Assembly: GCA_035353395.1 (NCBI GenBank)
Contig: DAOPZL010000022.1
Span: 1-41,822, forward strand
From: UBA1801 sp035353395
GTDB lineage: Bacteria > Acidobacteriota > Holophagae > Holophagales > Holophagaceae
DNA length: 41,822 nucleotides
Direction: 5' to 3'
The notes beneath the pieces were generated by a model, which had not been told where the DNA came from, did not search any database, and was given only the letters and a program-made list of their open reading frames with translations. This document shows positions 33,174 to 41,214 of this stretch, piece after piece. How positions within the stretch are numbered: position 1 is the stretch's first letter; each line of letters begins with the position of its first letter. A program made the position numbers and the translations under genes.

Positions 33174-33752
33174 ATGGAAACCAAGCCTGATCTGCGCAAA
33201 CGCTTCCGGAAGCTCAGGAACGAGCTTTCGCCGGAGGACCGCGGGGCCTGGTCCATCCGCATCTGCGACCATCTCACCGCCTTCTGCGTGAGCCGGAGGA
33301 TCCGCCGCATCGCCGTGTTCTGGCCCCTGGGCTCCGAGATCGACCTGAGGCCCTTCGTCCACGGCCACCCCGAGTGGACCTTCTTCTTCCCGCGGGTCTC
33401 GTCCACCCAGCCTCCCCGGCTGGTCTGGGGGCCGGAGCCCCTGGAGCCGGGCGTCTTCGGCCTGATGGAGCCCGCCCATGCGCAGCACTTCATGCCGCCC
33501 GTCCAGCTCGTGGTGGTCCCCGGCCTGATCTTCGACGACGAGGGCTACCGGGTCGGCTACGGCGGCGGGTTCTACGATGCCCTGCTGGACCGGCTTTCCC
33601 CGGAGGTCATCACCCTGGGCGCCGCCTTCCAGGTCCAGCGCTTCCCCGCGCTTCCCTATGCGCCCCAGGACCTGCCCGTCCAGGGGCTGGTGACCGAGCT
33701 GGGGCTCACCTGGTTCCACAGGCCTGGGGAAGAGGCGCAGCCCCTCAACTGA
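33174..33752 (+). CDS. 5-formyltetrahydrofolate cyclo-ligase
   Basis: A 192-residue enzyme that converts 5-formyl-THF to 5,10-methenyl-THF with ATP. Motifs: the basic start KPDLRKRFRKLRNELS, IAVFWPLGSEIDLRPF, VPGLIFDDEGYRVGYGGGFYD with the family's glycine-rich signature, and the closing PVQGLVTELG. The ATG at 33174 gives the usual length; a GTG 45 bases earlier is unlikely. GAGGA lies 10 bases upstream. The 3' end overlaps the convergent FHA-GAF gene by 8 bases. It follows the AT-rich element directly. Confidence 0.93.
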   Translation: METKPDLRKRFRKLRNELSPEDRGAWSIRICDHLTAFCVSRRIRRIAVFWPLGSEIDLRPFVHGHPEWTFFFPRVSSTQPPRLVWGPEPLEPGVFGLMEPAHAQHFMPPVQLVVVPGLIFDDEGYRVGYGGGFYDALLDRLSPEVITLGAAFQVQRFPALPYAPQDLPVQGLVTELGLTWFHRPGEEAQPLN

Positions 33753-35844
33753 GCTTCACGATGCTGGACCCGTCCGCATAGCCCTCGAGGGAGGCTTCGC
33801 GCATCTTCTGCAGCACCTGCACGAGGCCGCGGATCCGGTCCACCATCTCCTCCACCTTGGCCAGCTTGGGCTCCTCGGGGTACTTCCGCTGCAGCAGCTC
33901 GATCTGCATCGAGATGACGGCCAAAGGATTGTTGATCTCGTGCTTGAGGCTGCCCGCCATCTTCTTGAAGGCCTCGAAGCGCTCGGCCTCCATGGCCTTC
34001 CGCTGCAGCTCGTCGTGTCCCTTCAGCACCTGGAGGCGATGGTGGAGGGTCTCCCAGCGGAACTCCTCCGGAAGCATGTCGTTGGCCCCGGCCGCCAGCA
34101 GGCCGGCCGAGATCTCGTCCGGCGCGCGCACCACCAGGATGGGGGTCGTGTAGAACGAAGGATGGCGACGGTAGGCCTGGATGCAAGCCACCGGGTCCTT
34201 GGTGCCCTTGGCGTCCACCACCAGGAACCGGAAGGGGGGCAGCGGCGGAAGGGGGGGATCCTCCTCCAGGGGGAAGATGGCTATCTGGCCTGCCTCCGCG
34301 ACGCTCTGGAACATGCCGAGGAGCTCGAACTCCTCGGTGACGAGCCCCAGGAAAGGCAGGGAAGGCTCTTCGGGGAGCGTGTCGATCCCCCGGGGGAACG
34401 TGATGCCCAGGCTCTGTTCCGACCAGCGCCAGACGATGCCGGCCTTCTGCAGGCTGTGCAGGGTCCACGGGTCCGGAGAAGGGGCGTGGACGCCCATGGG
34501 GAAGGACAGCTTCAGCACCCAGTTCCCGGACTCCTCCTGCCACTGGCCTTCGACCGTGGCGCCCTCGGCGATCTCCATGAACAGGGGTTCCACGAGCCCC
34601 ATCACGGCCTGTTCGGCGAGACTGCCGGCCATCCACACCATCCCGGAAGGGACGAGTTCCAGTTTCAGGCAGGCCCTGCGGATCTTGAGGAGGGAATTCC
34701 AGGCGGGCTCCAGGAGCCTCTGCAGGGATTCCAGGCTCGAGGAACAAGGAGTCTCGCGCGGCACCTCCAGCAGGGATTCCTGGATGCCCTCGTCCACCAG
34801 GAACTGCAGGCGGTCCACCTCGTGGCGGAGCAGGTCGGCGGCATCGCCGGGGGCCCGCTCGGCATAGCTCTGAAGCCACCGGAGGCAGGAGGCCATCACG
34901 CTGAAGAGCTCCCCGGACCGGTTCGTGAGGCGCTCGTTGAGGGTCTTGAGCCGGAGCAGCTCCCCCTGGAGTTCGGCCTGGCCGATGGCGCGCTGGGCCA
35001 GCAGCGTATGGCGGTGGGCGAGGGCCCCCTGCCTCACGAAGGCCTGGAAGAGCGCCAGGTCGAAGCGCGTGAAGGGCCGGCGCTCGTCGGCGCGGTCCAG
35101 GTAGAGCATCCCGTGCACGATCCCGTCGAGGTCCATGGGCGCGCAGAGGAAGGCCCCGCGGCGGAGCGCCAGCAGGCTCGCCCCTTCGAAGCGGGGATCC
35201 GACATGGGGGCGTTGGAAAGCACGGCCGTCCGGTGCCGGGCGACGTAGTCCAGCACCGACCTGGACATCCCCACCTTCTCCTCGACGTCGCCGAGGGACT
35301 GGACGGACTGCCAGCTGCCGTCCGGGTGGAGCATGACCACCACGCCCCTGTCCGCCTCGAGCAGCTTCAACGCCTCGTTGAGGAGGCCGTGGACCACCGC
35401 CCCCGCGGTGCCGACACGCAGGAGCACTTCCGTCGAGCGGTGGAGGAGTTCCAGCCCGCGGACCAGGAGGGGGAGCTGGTCCGGCCGGGAGCCGATCTCG
35501 CTGAACAGATCCCCGACCTGTTCGAGATGGTTGACGCCGTCCAGTCCCGGAAAGGCGTTCGTGAAGTCCAGCTTCCAGTCGCCCAGCCGGATCTCGTCGA
35601 GATCCTCGAGCGGGCCGCCCGGGCCGGGCACGGGCGTGCCGTTGAGCAGGATCCCGTTCCGGGATTCCAGGTCCCGGATCCACCAGCGGCCCTCCACCCT
35701 GTCGACGGCTGCGTGCCGGCGCGACACGCTCGGGTCCCCGGGCCGCGACACGGCGCACGCGGCGGGATCGCGGCCCAGCAGGCAGCCGCTCTCCAGGAAA
35801 TGGCGACGCATTTGTCCGGATTCCAGCCACGACAAGTACGACAT
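33745..35844 (-). CDS. FHA-GAF protein with degenerate kinase/receiver parts and a C-terminal HisKA helix pair
   Basis: A 699-residue soluble signalling protein. FHA at 1-105 (CLLGRDP, SVSRRHAAV, RNGILLNG). GAF at about 145-300 (GAVVHGLLNEALKLLEADRGVVVML, APMDLDGIVHGMLYLDR). A region at 310-500 resembles a kinase core but lacks a clear His and N-box. A receiver-like domain at about 510-615 (FLVVDAKG, ILVVRAP, LAAGANDMLPEEF) has no acidic pair and Glu at the usual Lys. Last comes a good HisKA motif, MAGSLKHEINNPLAVISM with His635, after which only 64 residues remain, so no ATPase domain. It could be a phospho-accepting or dimerising scaffold. It begins the minus-strand group downstream of yhbY. 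Confidence 0.85.
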   Translation of the reverse strand: MSYLSWLESGQMRRHFLESGCLLGRDPAACAVSRPGDPSVSRRHAAVDRVEGRWWIRDLESRNGILLNGTPVPGPGGPLEDLDEIRLGDWKLDFTNAFPGLDGVNHLEQVGDLFSEIGSRPDQLPLLVRGLELLHRSTEVLLRVGTAGAVVHGLLNEALKLLEADRGVVVMLHPDGSWQSVQSLGDVEEKVGMSRSVLDYVARHRTAVLSNAPMSDPRFEGASLLALRRGAFLCAPMDLDGIVHGMLYLDRADERRPFTRFDLALFQAFVRQGALAHRHTLLAQRAIGQAELQGELLRLKTLNERLTNRSGELFSVMASCLRWLQSYAERAPGDAADLLRHEVDRLQFLVDEGIQESLLEVPRETPCSSSLESLQRLLEPAWNSLLKIRRACLKLELVPSGMVWMAGSLAEQAVMGLVEPLFMEIAEGATVEGQWQEESGNWVLKLSFPMGVHAPSPDPWTLHSLQKAGIVWRWSEQSLGITFPRGIDTLPEEPSLPFLGLVTEEFELLGMFQSVAEAGQIAIFPLEEDPPLPPLPPFRFLVVDAKGTKDPVACIQAYRRHPSFYTTPILVVRAPDEISAGLLAAGANDMLPEEFRWETLHHRLQVLKGHDELQRKAMEAERFEAFKKMAGSLKHEINNPLAVISMQIELLQRKYPEEPKLAKVEEMVDRIRGLVQVLQKMREASLEGYADGSSIVKLS

Positions 35845-35886
35845 CCGATCGCCCTCAGGGGAATAGATGGTTCGATGGACCAGGTT

Positions 35887-36186
35887 TCAAGCGGGAAAAG
35901 GATACCGCGTGGGCTTGTTCCGGCTGGGGCGAAATACCAGGATCGTCCTCCCGATGGTCCAGACGTGCTCCAGGCCCTCGACCTGGCCCGCGAGGCTGGC
36001 GGCGACCGCCTCCAGCTCCTCGGACGTGTTCTGGTTGAGCTTGATCTTGATCAGTTCGAGGCTCTCGAGCATCACGTCCAGTTCCGCGGCCAGCGGACCG
36101 GTGACCCCGCCCTTCCCGATGTGCACCACCGGCTTGAGATGATGTGCCTGGGCCTTGAGGAACTGCCGCTGTCTTGGGGTGAGCAT
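35887..36186 (-). CDS. yhbY: CRM-domain RNA-binding protein (YhbY type)
   Basis: A 99-residue protein of the CRS1/YhbY family, which associates with pre-50S ribosomal particles in E. coli. The family signature is complete: LTPRQRQFLKAQAHHLKPVVHIGKGGVT, ELIKIKLNQN and the closing strand VWTIGRTILVFRP with the basic tail RPSRNKPTRYPF. It is divergent from the phosphofructokinase gene, with 91 bases between their starts. Confidence 0.93.
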   Translation of the reverse strand: MLTPRQRQFLKAQAHHLKPVVHIGKGGVTGPLAAELDVMLESLELIKIKLNQNTSEELEAVAASLAGQVEGLEHVWTIGRTILVFRPSRNKPTRYPFPA

Positions 36187-36277
36187 GACCGGACTCCGAG
36201 TGGAGACCAGTGTAATGCAGACTCATGCTCCCTCATCCAGCCGGGCTATCATCGGTCAGACACTTGCGGGAGGAGCC

Positions 36278-37390
36278 ATGTCCCAGGGAAGGATCCGGCG
36301 AATCGCCATCTGCACGGGAGGCGGCGACGCCCCCGGCCTGAACGCGGTCATCAGGGCCGTGGTCATTTCCGCCATCTACCAGGGCTGGGAGTGCATCGGG
36401 ATCCGGGACGGTTTCAACGGCATCCTCTTCCCCGAGCGCTATGGCGGCAACGGCGCCTTCCTGCTGACGCGGGACTCCGTGCGGGGCATCACCCACCTCG
36501 GCGGCACCATCCTGGGGACCACGAACAAGGGGAATCCCCTGCACTTCCCGGTCCAGATGCCGGACGGAAGCCAGCGGGAGGTGGACCGCTGCGACGAGAT
36601 CGTCAACTATTTCGCCATGCACGAGATCGACGCGCTCGTCTCCGTGGGTGGGGACGGCTCCCTGGCCATCGCCAACGTGCTGGCGCAGAAGGGGATCCGG
36701 GTGGTCAGCGTCCCCAAGACCATCGACAACGACCTGGACAAGACGGTCGCCACCTTCGGCTTCGATACGGCCGTGGCCTTCGCGACGGAGTGCATCGACC
36801 GGCTCCACGCGACGGCCCAGTCGCACCAGCGGGTCCTGGTCGTCGAGGTGATGGGCCGCTACGCGGGCTGGATCGCCCTGCACGCCGGCGTCTCGGCCAC
36901 GGCGCACGTGATCCTCATCCCCGAGATTCCCTACGACCTCGGCAAGATCGTGGAGAAGATCATGGAACGGGAAAAACGCTCCAGGAGCTACAGCATCGTG
37001 GTGGTCGCCGAAGGGGCCAAGCCCAGGGACGGCGCCACCATCGTGGCCACCAAGGCGGAAGGCGGCCACGCGGAACGCCTGGGCGGCATCGGCGACGTGG
37101 TCGCCAGGCAGCTCCAGGAACTGACGGGCAAGGACGCCCGGAGCGTCGTGCTCGGCCACCTCCTGCGGGGCGGGACCCCGACGGCCACCGACCGCCTGCT
37201 GTCCCTGCGCTTCGGCGCGGCCGCGGTGCGGGCCCTGGCCGAGGGCGCCTCCAACATCATGGTGGCCCTCGATCCCCCGAACGTGCGCTACGTCCCGATC
37301 GAAGAGGTGGCCGGCCGCATGAAGCTGGTACCCCCCGACTGCGACACGATCCTCACCGCCCGCAATCTCGGCATCAGCTTCGGGGACTAG
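36278..37390 (+). CDS. pfkA: 6-phosphofructokinase
   Basis: A 370-residue PFK of glycolysis. Motifs: CTGGGDAPGLNAVIR, GGTILGTTNKGNP, VGGDGSLAIA (124-128 GGDGS), PKTIDNDLDKT (Lys147), TFGFDTA, EVMGRYAGWIA and the C-terminal GHLLRGGTPTATDR. Gly at the GGDGS position favours ATP over pyrophosphate. Lys in PKTIDND is instead the residue found in PPi enzymes and in the divergent ATP-PFK group. This combination is known, for example, in trypanosomal PFK. The ATG has GGGAGGAG upstream. Its end overlaps the convergent SRPBCC gene by 17 bases. Confidence 0.94.
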   Translation: MSQGRIRRIAICTGGGDAPGLNAVIRAVVISAIYQGWECIGIRDGFNGILFPERYGGNGAFLLTRDSVRGITHLGGTILGTTNKGNPLHFPVQMPDGSQREVDRCDEIVNYFAMHEIDALVSVGGDGSLAIANVLAQKGIRVVSVPKTIDNDLDKTVATFGFDTAVAFATECIDRLHATAQSHQRVLVVEVMGRYAGWIALHAGVSATAHVILIPEIPYDLGKIVEKIMEREKRSRSYSIVVVAEGAKPRDGATIVATKAEGGHAERLGGIGDVVARQLQELTGKDARSVVLGHLLRGGTPTATDRLLSLRFGAAAVRALAEGASNIMVALDPPNVRYVPIEEVAGRMKLVPPDCDTILTARNLGISFGD

Positions 37391-37796
37391 CCGCGACCCT
37401 TGCCAGTTTCCGTACGGCCGGAGGAAGGGTCCGCCGGATCCTGGGCGCCAGGATCAGCCGGAGCCACCAGGCCAGGATGCCCGCGACCTCGACACGGTGC
37501 GTCACGCGGCTCCCGAGCCTGCAAGGTTCCACCCGGTGCAGCCAGCGCGTGCGCGTCATCAGGTTCCATGCGACATACGTGAACCCCTGCCCCTCCTGGA
37601 TCTCCTCGATCCGGAAGCACCGCGGAAGGGAGCCCTTCCGCTTCAGGCGCCCCCGGCTCCCGGCTTGCAGGAGACCCGCCAGCCGGACCCATTCCAGGTC
37701 CTCGTCCCACTCGGGCCAGCCCTCCACGTCCTCCCAGCGCGACCAGATGGCTTCGGGCGCGCTCGTCGTCTCCAGCGTATGCTCCGCATACCACAT
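37374..37796 (-). CDS. SRPBCC (START-like) superfamily protein
   Basis: A 140-residue single-domain protein with the polyketide-cyclase/SRPBCC pattern: the N-terminal strand AEHTLETTSAPEAIWSRWEDVEGWPEWDEDLEWVRL, repeated antiparallel strands, and a C-terminal helix. Here the C-terminal helix is amphipathic and strongly basic (ILAPRIRRTLPPAVRKLARVAASPRS). The deep cavity of this fold binds a hydrophobic ligand that cannot be predicted. Its coding end overlaps pfkA by 17 bases. Confidence 0.82.
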   Translation of the reverse strand: MWYAEHTLETTSAPEAIWSRWEDVEGWPEWDEDLEWVRLAGLLQAGSRGRLKRKGSLPRCFRIEEIQEGQGFTYVAWNLMTRTRWLHRVEPCRLGSRVTHRVEVAGILAWWLRLILAPRIRRTLPPAVRKLARVAASPRS

Positions 37797-37865
37797 GGTC
37801 CCAGTCTATCCGAACGATCGGGCATAGACTGGAGGACGGCACGGATGCCAGGATCGAGAGGCTGC

Positions 37866-38150
37866 ATGTTCAAGGTCACCTTCGAAGGGAAGCTCAACCG
37901 TGAAATCGACCTGGAGCACGAACTCAGCCTGCTGGCGGCCGCCGGCGAAGGAGGCGCCGCCCTCGTCCATCGCTGCGGGGGACACGCGCGCTGCGGATCG
38001 TGCCTCGTCACCGTGGAGGAGGGCGCCGATCAGCTTTCCCCCGAGGGCGAGGCGGAAACCCGCGTGCTGAAGTGCCTCAGGGCGAAGCCCGGCCAGCGCC
38101 TGGCCTGCCAGGCAAGAGCCAAGGGCGACGTCCGCTGCAAGGTCGACTGA
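37866..38150 (+). CDS. [2Fe-2S] ferredoxin
   Basis: A 94-residue plant-type/adrenodoxin-like ferredoxin. Cysteine ligands follow the Cx5Cx2C...C rule: Cys37, Cys43, Cys46 (HRCGGHARCGSCLV) and Cys81 in RLACQ. Two more Cys (70 and 91) are extra. The start MFKVTFEGK and the region EEGADQLSPEGEAE are typical. AGAGG lies 4 bases before the ATG. The gene is alone, divergent from the SRPBCC gene, and no reductase or partner is near. Confidence 0.92.
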   Translation: MFKVTFEGKLNREIDLEHELSLLAAAGEGGAALVHRCGGHARCGSCLVTVEEGADQLSPEGEAETRVLKCLRAKPGQRLACQARAKGDVRCKVD

Positions 38151-38170
38151 CTCAAAAACCACATCCGGAA

Positions 38171-38230
38171 CCGCGAAAGGCGCGAACCCCTATCGCCGCT
38201 CCCTTTCGCGCCTTTTCCCGAATTTCGCGG
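38171..38230. repeat. Nested palindromic intergenic repeat
   Basis: Between the convergent ferredoxin and TonB-C-like genes. AAAGGCGCGAA (38176-38186) pairs with TTCGCGCCTTT (38205-38215), and CCGCGAAA (38171-38178) pairs with TTTCGCGG (38223-38230). The two pairings share three bases and so compete or nest. It could act as a two-way terminator or be one copy of a dispersed REP-like family. Confidence 0.7.
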
Positions 38231-38281
38231 TGCCGGTCTTCTTGCCTGGCGGCGCGACACGACCTGCGCTGATCGCTTCCC

Positions 38282-38989
38282 TCAGTTGACCAGGAAGCCG
38301 ACGGCCTGCCAGACCCTCAGCTTGGTCTTCCCGTCGCCCGAACGGGCCGGATCGAAGACGAGGCGCTTGGCGGCCTCGAGGCAGCTGTCGTTGGCCTTCT
38401 GGACGTAGACGTCCGTGCCGGGCAGCCCCTGGAGGAGGTTCGTGTCGAGCACCTCGCCGTTCTCGCTGACGAGCACGTTGACCACGACCACGCCGCGGCG
38501 CACCTTGCTGACCTTGGGCGTGACGCGGCCGAGGTTCAGGGCCCGGGCGGGCACGATGTCGGGCAGGCCGGGACCGGTCATGGTCTCGGCCTGCTTCTTG
38601 GCCCTGGTCTCGGCCGATTCCAGCTGCGTCCTCAGGGTCTCCTTGTCCGAGGCGCAGGCGGCGAGGTCGGCCTTCGTCTTCCGCAGGTCCTCCAGGATGG
38701 CTTCGGAACCGCTCTGGTTCTCCTTCATGGAGGCCTTGGCCGCGTCGAGTTCCCTGCGCAGCCCCGTGGCCTCCTGCCGGGCCTGGTCCCTCCCCTGGAG
38801 AGAGGCGGCGAGTTCCTGCTGGAGGTTCTCCGTGGCATCGAGCTGCCGCTGCAGGTCGTCCCGCTCCTCCGTGAGTCTCTGGACCTGGGCCTTGAGCTGG
38901 GTGACCGTGGGAGGCTTGGCCTTCGGGGCCGCCGCCATCGAGGCGATGCAGAGCGACGCGACCAGCGGCCAGGTAGCAATCTTGCGCAT
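38282..38989 (-). CDS. Periplasmic coiled-coil protein with TonB-C-like domain
   Basis: A 235-residue secreted protein. The signal peptide is 1-21 (MRKIATWPLVASLCIASMAAA). A long coiled coil from about 28 to 140 is rich in Leu, Gln, Glu and Arg (TQLKAQVQRLTEERDDLQRQL). From about 155 a TonB C-terminal-like domain follows (VVVNVLVSENGEVLDTNLLQG, SCLEAAKRLVFDPARSGDGKTKLRVWQAVGF). It lacks the TonB membrane helix and Pro-rich spacer, so it is not an energy transducer itself. It starts 27 bases after the DUF4388 gene ends and probably shares its transcript. Confidence 0.85.
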   Translation of the reverse strand: MRKIATWPLVASLCIASMAAAPKAKPPTVTQLKAQVQRLTEERDDLQRQLDATENLQQELAASLQGRDQARQEATGLRRELDAAKASMKENQSGSEAILEDLRKTKADLAACASDKETLRTQLESAETRAKKQAETMTGPGLPDIVPARALNLGRVTPKVSKVRRGVVVVNVLVSENGEVLDTNLLQGLPGTDVYVQKANDSCLEAAKRLVFDPARSGDGKTKLRVWQAVGFLVN

Positions 38990-39016
38990 TGAAGTCCTCC
39001 TGGAATCAGGAGGAGA

Positions 39017-40141
39017 TCAGCGCCGAAGGTCGGGCAGATTGCCTCCTGAGTGGGGTTTCTGTGTCCTGAGAATCCCACGCTTGAGCAGTTTCGCAAAGAT
39101 GGCCATGCACTCGTCGTGCGGGAAGGGCGAGATCGAGATGATGTCCTTCAGGCTCCAGACGGCGTTCACGCGCGTCGCGAGGAAGGCCTCGTTGGGCCCC
39201 AGCTGGGCCTGCATCAGCTCCTCGATGCTCACCGCCAGCTCGGGGATGAGGCTCTCATCCAGGGCGACTTCCTCCAGCAAGTGCTCCACCACCTCCAGCA
39301 TCCGGCTGGCCTCCTGGAGCCTGGGCTGGTCCTGCAGGATGAGGCGCAGCTCCTCCTGGGCCTCCTGGAGCTTCTGCTTCTCGACCAGATGCCGGGCCCG
39401 CTGGAGCTGGAGGCTCGAACGGTCGCCCAGCCTGCCCCCCTGGCGGAGGATGCGGACCATCCCCTTCTCGTGGAGGTCGAAGACCAGCTTGAGGACCTTG
39501 AACTCCGGGGCCCTCATCTCGAGGATCACCTGGTCGATGGTCTTGTGGCCGTCCAGGCGGCCGAGCAGGTCCGCGTCCTCGGGCGAAAGCGGCAGCATCT
39601 CGGCGATGGCTTCGGACACGGCGTCGAGGATCGCGTCCCCGCCCTTGATGACGTTGCGGATGCGCCTCCACTCGTCGACCCGGCGCGCCCCTTCCAGGAC
39701 GATCCCGGTGACGTCCAGACTCAGCAGCATCGTCTTCTGGGGCGGCGCCTGGTTGTCCGTGAACTCGAAGGTTCCCACGTCCCACAGGAAGGTGTCGTAG
39801 ATGGACTCCTCCACCTTGAGCTGGACGATGCGCCGGATCTCGGTTTCCGTGATGAGCTGGCGGTTCACGAGGATCCGCCCCAGGAGCTGGTTCTCGTCCT
39901 CCTGGGTGGCCAGCGCTTCCCGCAGCTGCTCCTCGGTGATGCGGTTGAAGGCCAGGAGATACTGGCCGAGGTACTCCCGCGGATCCGAGGACCACACGCT
40001 GCTGATCTTGCCGGCATGGAAGAAGACGCGCTTGGTGTGCAGGAAGCCCTTCAACTCCAGGACGCCGGTCTTCTTTCCCACGGCGAGCCACTGGAAGATG
40101 TCCTCCAGCCCCATCGTGGTCAGATCACCCCGCAGCCCCAT
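39017..40141 (-). CDS. DUF4388 (PatA-like) signalling protein with GspE-N-like repeats
   Basis: A 374-residue cytoplasmic protein. Residues 1-60 are a DUF4388 domain (LRGDLTTMGLEDIFQWLAVGKKTGVLEL, VFFHAGKISSVWSSD), common in delta-proteobacteria and related phyla beside gliding or two-component genes. Residues 60-125 resemble the N-terminal domain of type II/IV secretion ATPases (LLAFNRITEEQLREALATQ, LGRILVNRQLITETEIRRIV). The rest is helical, with SLDVTGIVLEGARRVDEWRRIR and a TPR-like segment near 245-285. The family's molecular role is unclear. Confidence 0.83.
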   Translation of the reverse strand: MGLRGDLTTMGLEDIFQWLAVGKKTGVLELKGFLHTKRVFFHAGKISSVWSSDPREYLGQYLLAFNRITEEQLREALATQEDENQLLGRILVNRQLITETEIRRIVQLKVEESIYDTFLWDVGTFEFTDNQAPPQKTMLLSLDVTGIVLEGARRVDEWRRIRNVIKGGDAILDAVSEAIAEMLPLSPEDADLLGRLDGHKTIDQVILEMRAPEFKVLKLVFDLHEKGMVRILRQGGRLGDRSSLQLQRARHLVEKQKLQEAQEELRLILQDQPRLQEASRMLEVVEHLLEEVALDESLIPELAVSIEELMQAQLGPNEAFLATRVNAVWSLKDIISISPFPHDECMAIFAKLLKRGILRTQKPHSGGNLPDLRR

Positions 40142-40226
40142 CTAGCATCGTCCCCCTGTTCCGGCCCAGACCATCATCTCATCCATCCTGCGAGGTTCCT
40201 CAGAACTTATCGGGCCGGCAGTCGTA

Positions 40227-40232
40227 ATTATA
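40227..40232 (-). promoter_or_regulatory. Consensus -10 hexamer upstream of the DUF4388 gene
   Basis: TATAAT on the minus strand, overlapping the yvcK stop codon and 86 bases before the DUF4388 start. No good -35 is found at 16-18 bases, so promoter activity is uncertain. Confidence 0.3.
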
Positions 40233-41208
40233 AAGATTCGATCACTTCCCGAAGGGCCTGGTTGAGCAGCGAGGGATGGTGCCTGGCGAGTTGGGCATCC
40301 GGATCCAGGAGGGGTTGAGAAAAAACAGGCACTCCGCAGAGCGAAGCGCGGGTCGCCAGGAGGGGGAAGCCGCCCTCCTCGTGGTAGCGGCGGAGGATCG
40401 GCTCGGACAGCGGGGCGCTGTTGGCGAGCACGGCGTGGATGGGGAAGCCGCCGAAGGCCTGAAGGGTGGCCACGTGGGCTTCCAGGTCCAGCCCCGCGCT
40501 CTCCCCGGGTTCCGTCATCAGGTTGGCGACGTAGATCACCGGGGTCTCCGTCCGCAGGATCGCCCGGCTCAGTTCGGGGATGAGGAGGTTCGCCGCGGTG
40601 GAGGTGTAGAGGCTGCCGGGGGCGAGCAGGATCAGGTCGGCCTGCATGATCGCCAGGAGGGCCTCGGGCAGGGGTTCCACGTCGAAGGGTTCGAGCCAGA
40701 GCCGGGCCAGGGGTGGCTTGCAGACGTTCACGGAGGTCTCGCCGATGTAGCGGCGGCCCTGGAAGTCCTCGGCGCACAGCGTCACCGGCATGACGGTCGA
40801 CGGGTACAGGCGCCCGACGGTCACCAGCACGCCGGCGAGCTGGCGGATGGCGCGGACCCAGTCCCCCGTGATGTCGGCCATGGCGAGCAGCATGAGGTTG
40901 CCGAGCGAATGCCCGGCCAGGTTGCCTTCACCCTTGAACCGGTAGTCCAGCAGGTCCGACAGCACGGACTGCTCCTGGGTCAAGGCGGACAGGCAGTTGC
41001 GGAGATCCCCCGGCGGGATGCCGCCCAGTTCCGCCCGCAGCCGGCCCGAGGAGCCTCCGTTGTCGGAGACCGTCACGATTCCCGTGAGCTTCCACGGATC
41101 CCGGCTCCGGCCCGCCTCGCACTTGATGGCTCTCAGCAGCGCCGCCAGGCCTGTCCCGCCTCCGATGGCCGCGACGCGCAGGGGCTGATCGGCGTGCAGG
41201 CCTCGCAC
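40228..41208 (-). CDS. yvcK: YvcK/CofD-like protein (gluconeogenesis factor)
   Basis: A 326-residue Rossmann-fold protein of the YvcK family, which binds UDP-sugars and is needed in B. subtilis for growth and cell shape on gluconeogenic carbon. Motifs: IGGGTGLAALLRAIK, VTVSDNGGSSGRLR, PPGDLRNCLSAL, GHSLGNLMLLAM, PSTVMPVTL, LLAPGSLYTSTAANLLIPE and YVANLMTEPGES. It begins with GTG at 41208, six bases after the TPR gene stop, with AGGG just ahead. It differs from CofD (F420 synthesis) in lacking other cof genes nearby. Confidence 0.92.
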   Translation of the reverse strand: MRGLHADQPLRVAAIGGGTGLAALLRAIKCEAGRSRDPWKLTGIVTVSDNGGSSGRLRAELGGIPPGDLRNCLSALTQEQSVLSDLLDYRFKGEGNLAGHSLGNLMLLAMADITGDWVRAIRQLAGVLVTVGRLYPSTVMPVTLCAEDFQGRRYIGETSVNVCKPPLARLWLEPFDVEPLPEALLAIMQADLILLAPGSLYTSTAANLLIPELSRAILRTETPVIYVANLMTEPGESAGLDLEAHVATLQAFGGFPIHAVLANSAPLSEPILRRYHEEGGFPLLATRASLCGVPVFSQPLLDPDAQLARHHPSLLNQALREVIESL

Positions 41209-41214
41209 CGAACC

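Noticed and set aside
32957..33190. A 77-codon frame beginning inside the AT-rich element
   Set aside because: Its N-terminal half is only Ile/Asn/Lys from AT-rich DNA, it runs through the right repeat arm into the cyclo-ligase leader, and it has no ribosome-binding site.
33940..37827. A 1295-codon open frame on the plus strand
   Set aside because: It lies across the FHA-GAF and yhbY genes on the other strand and pfkA in another frame. It has no recognisable domain and is explained by high GC.
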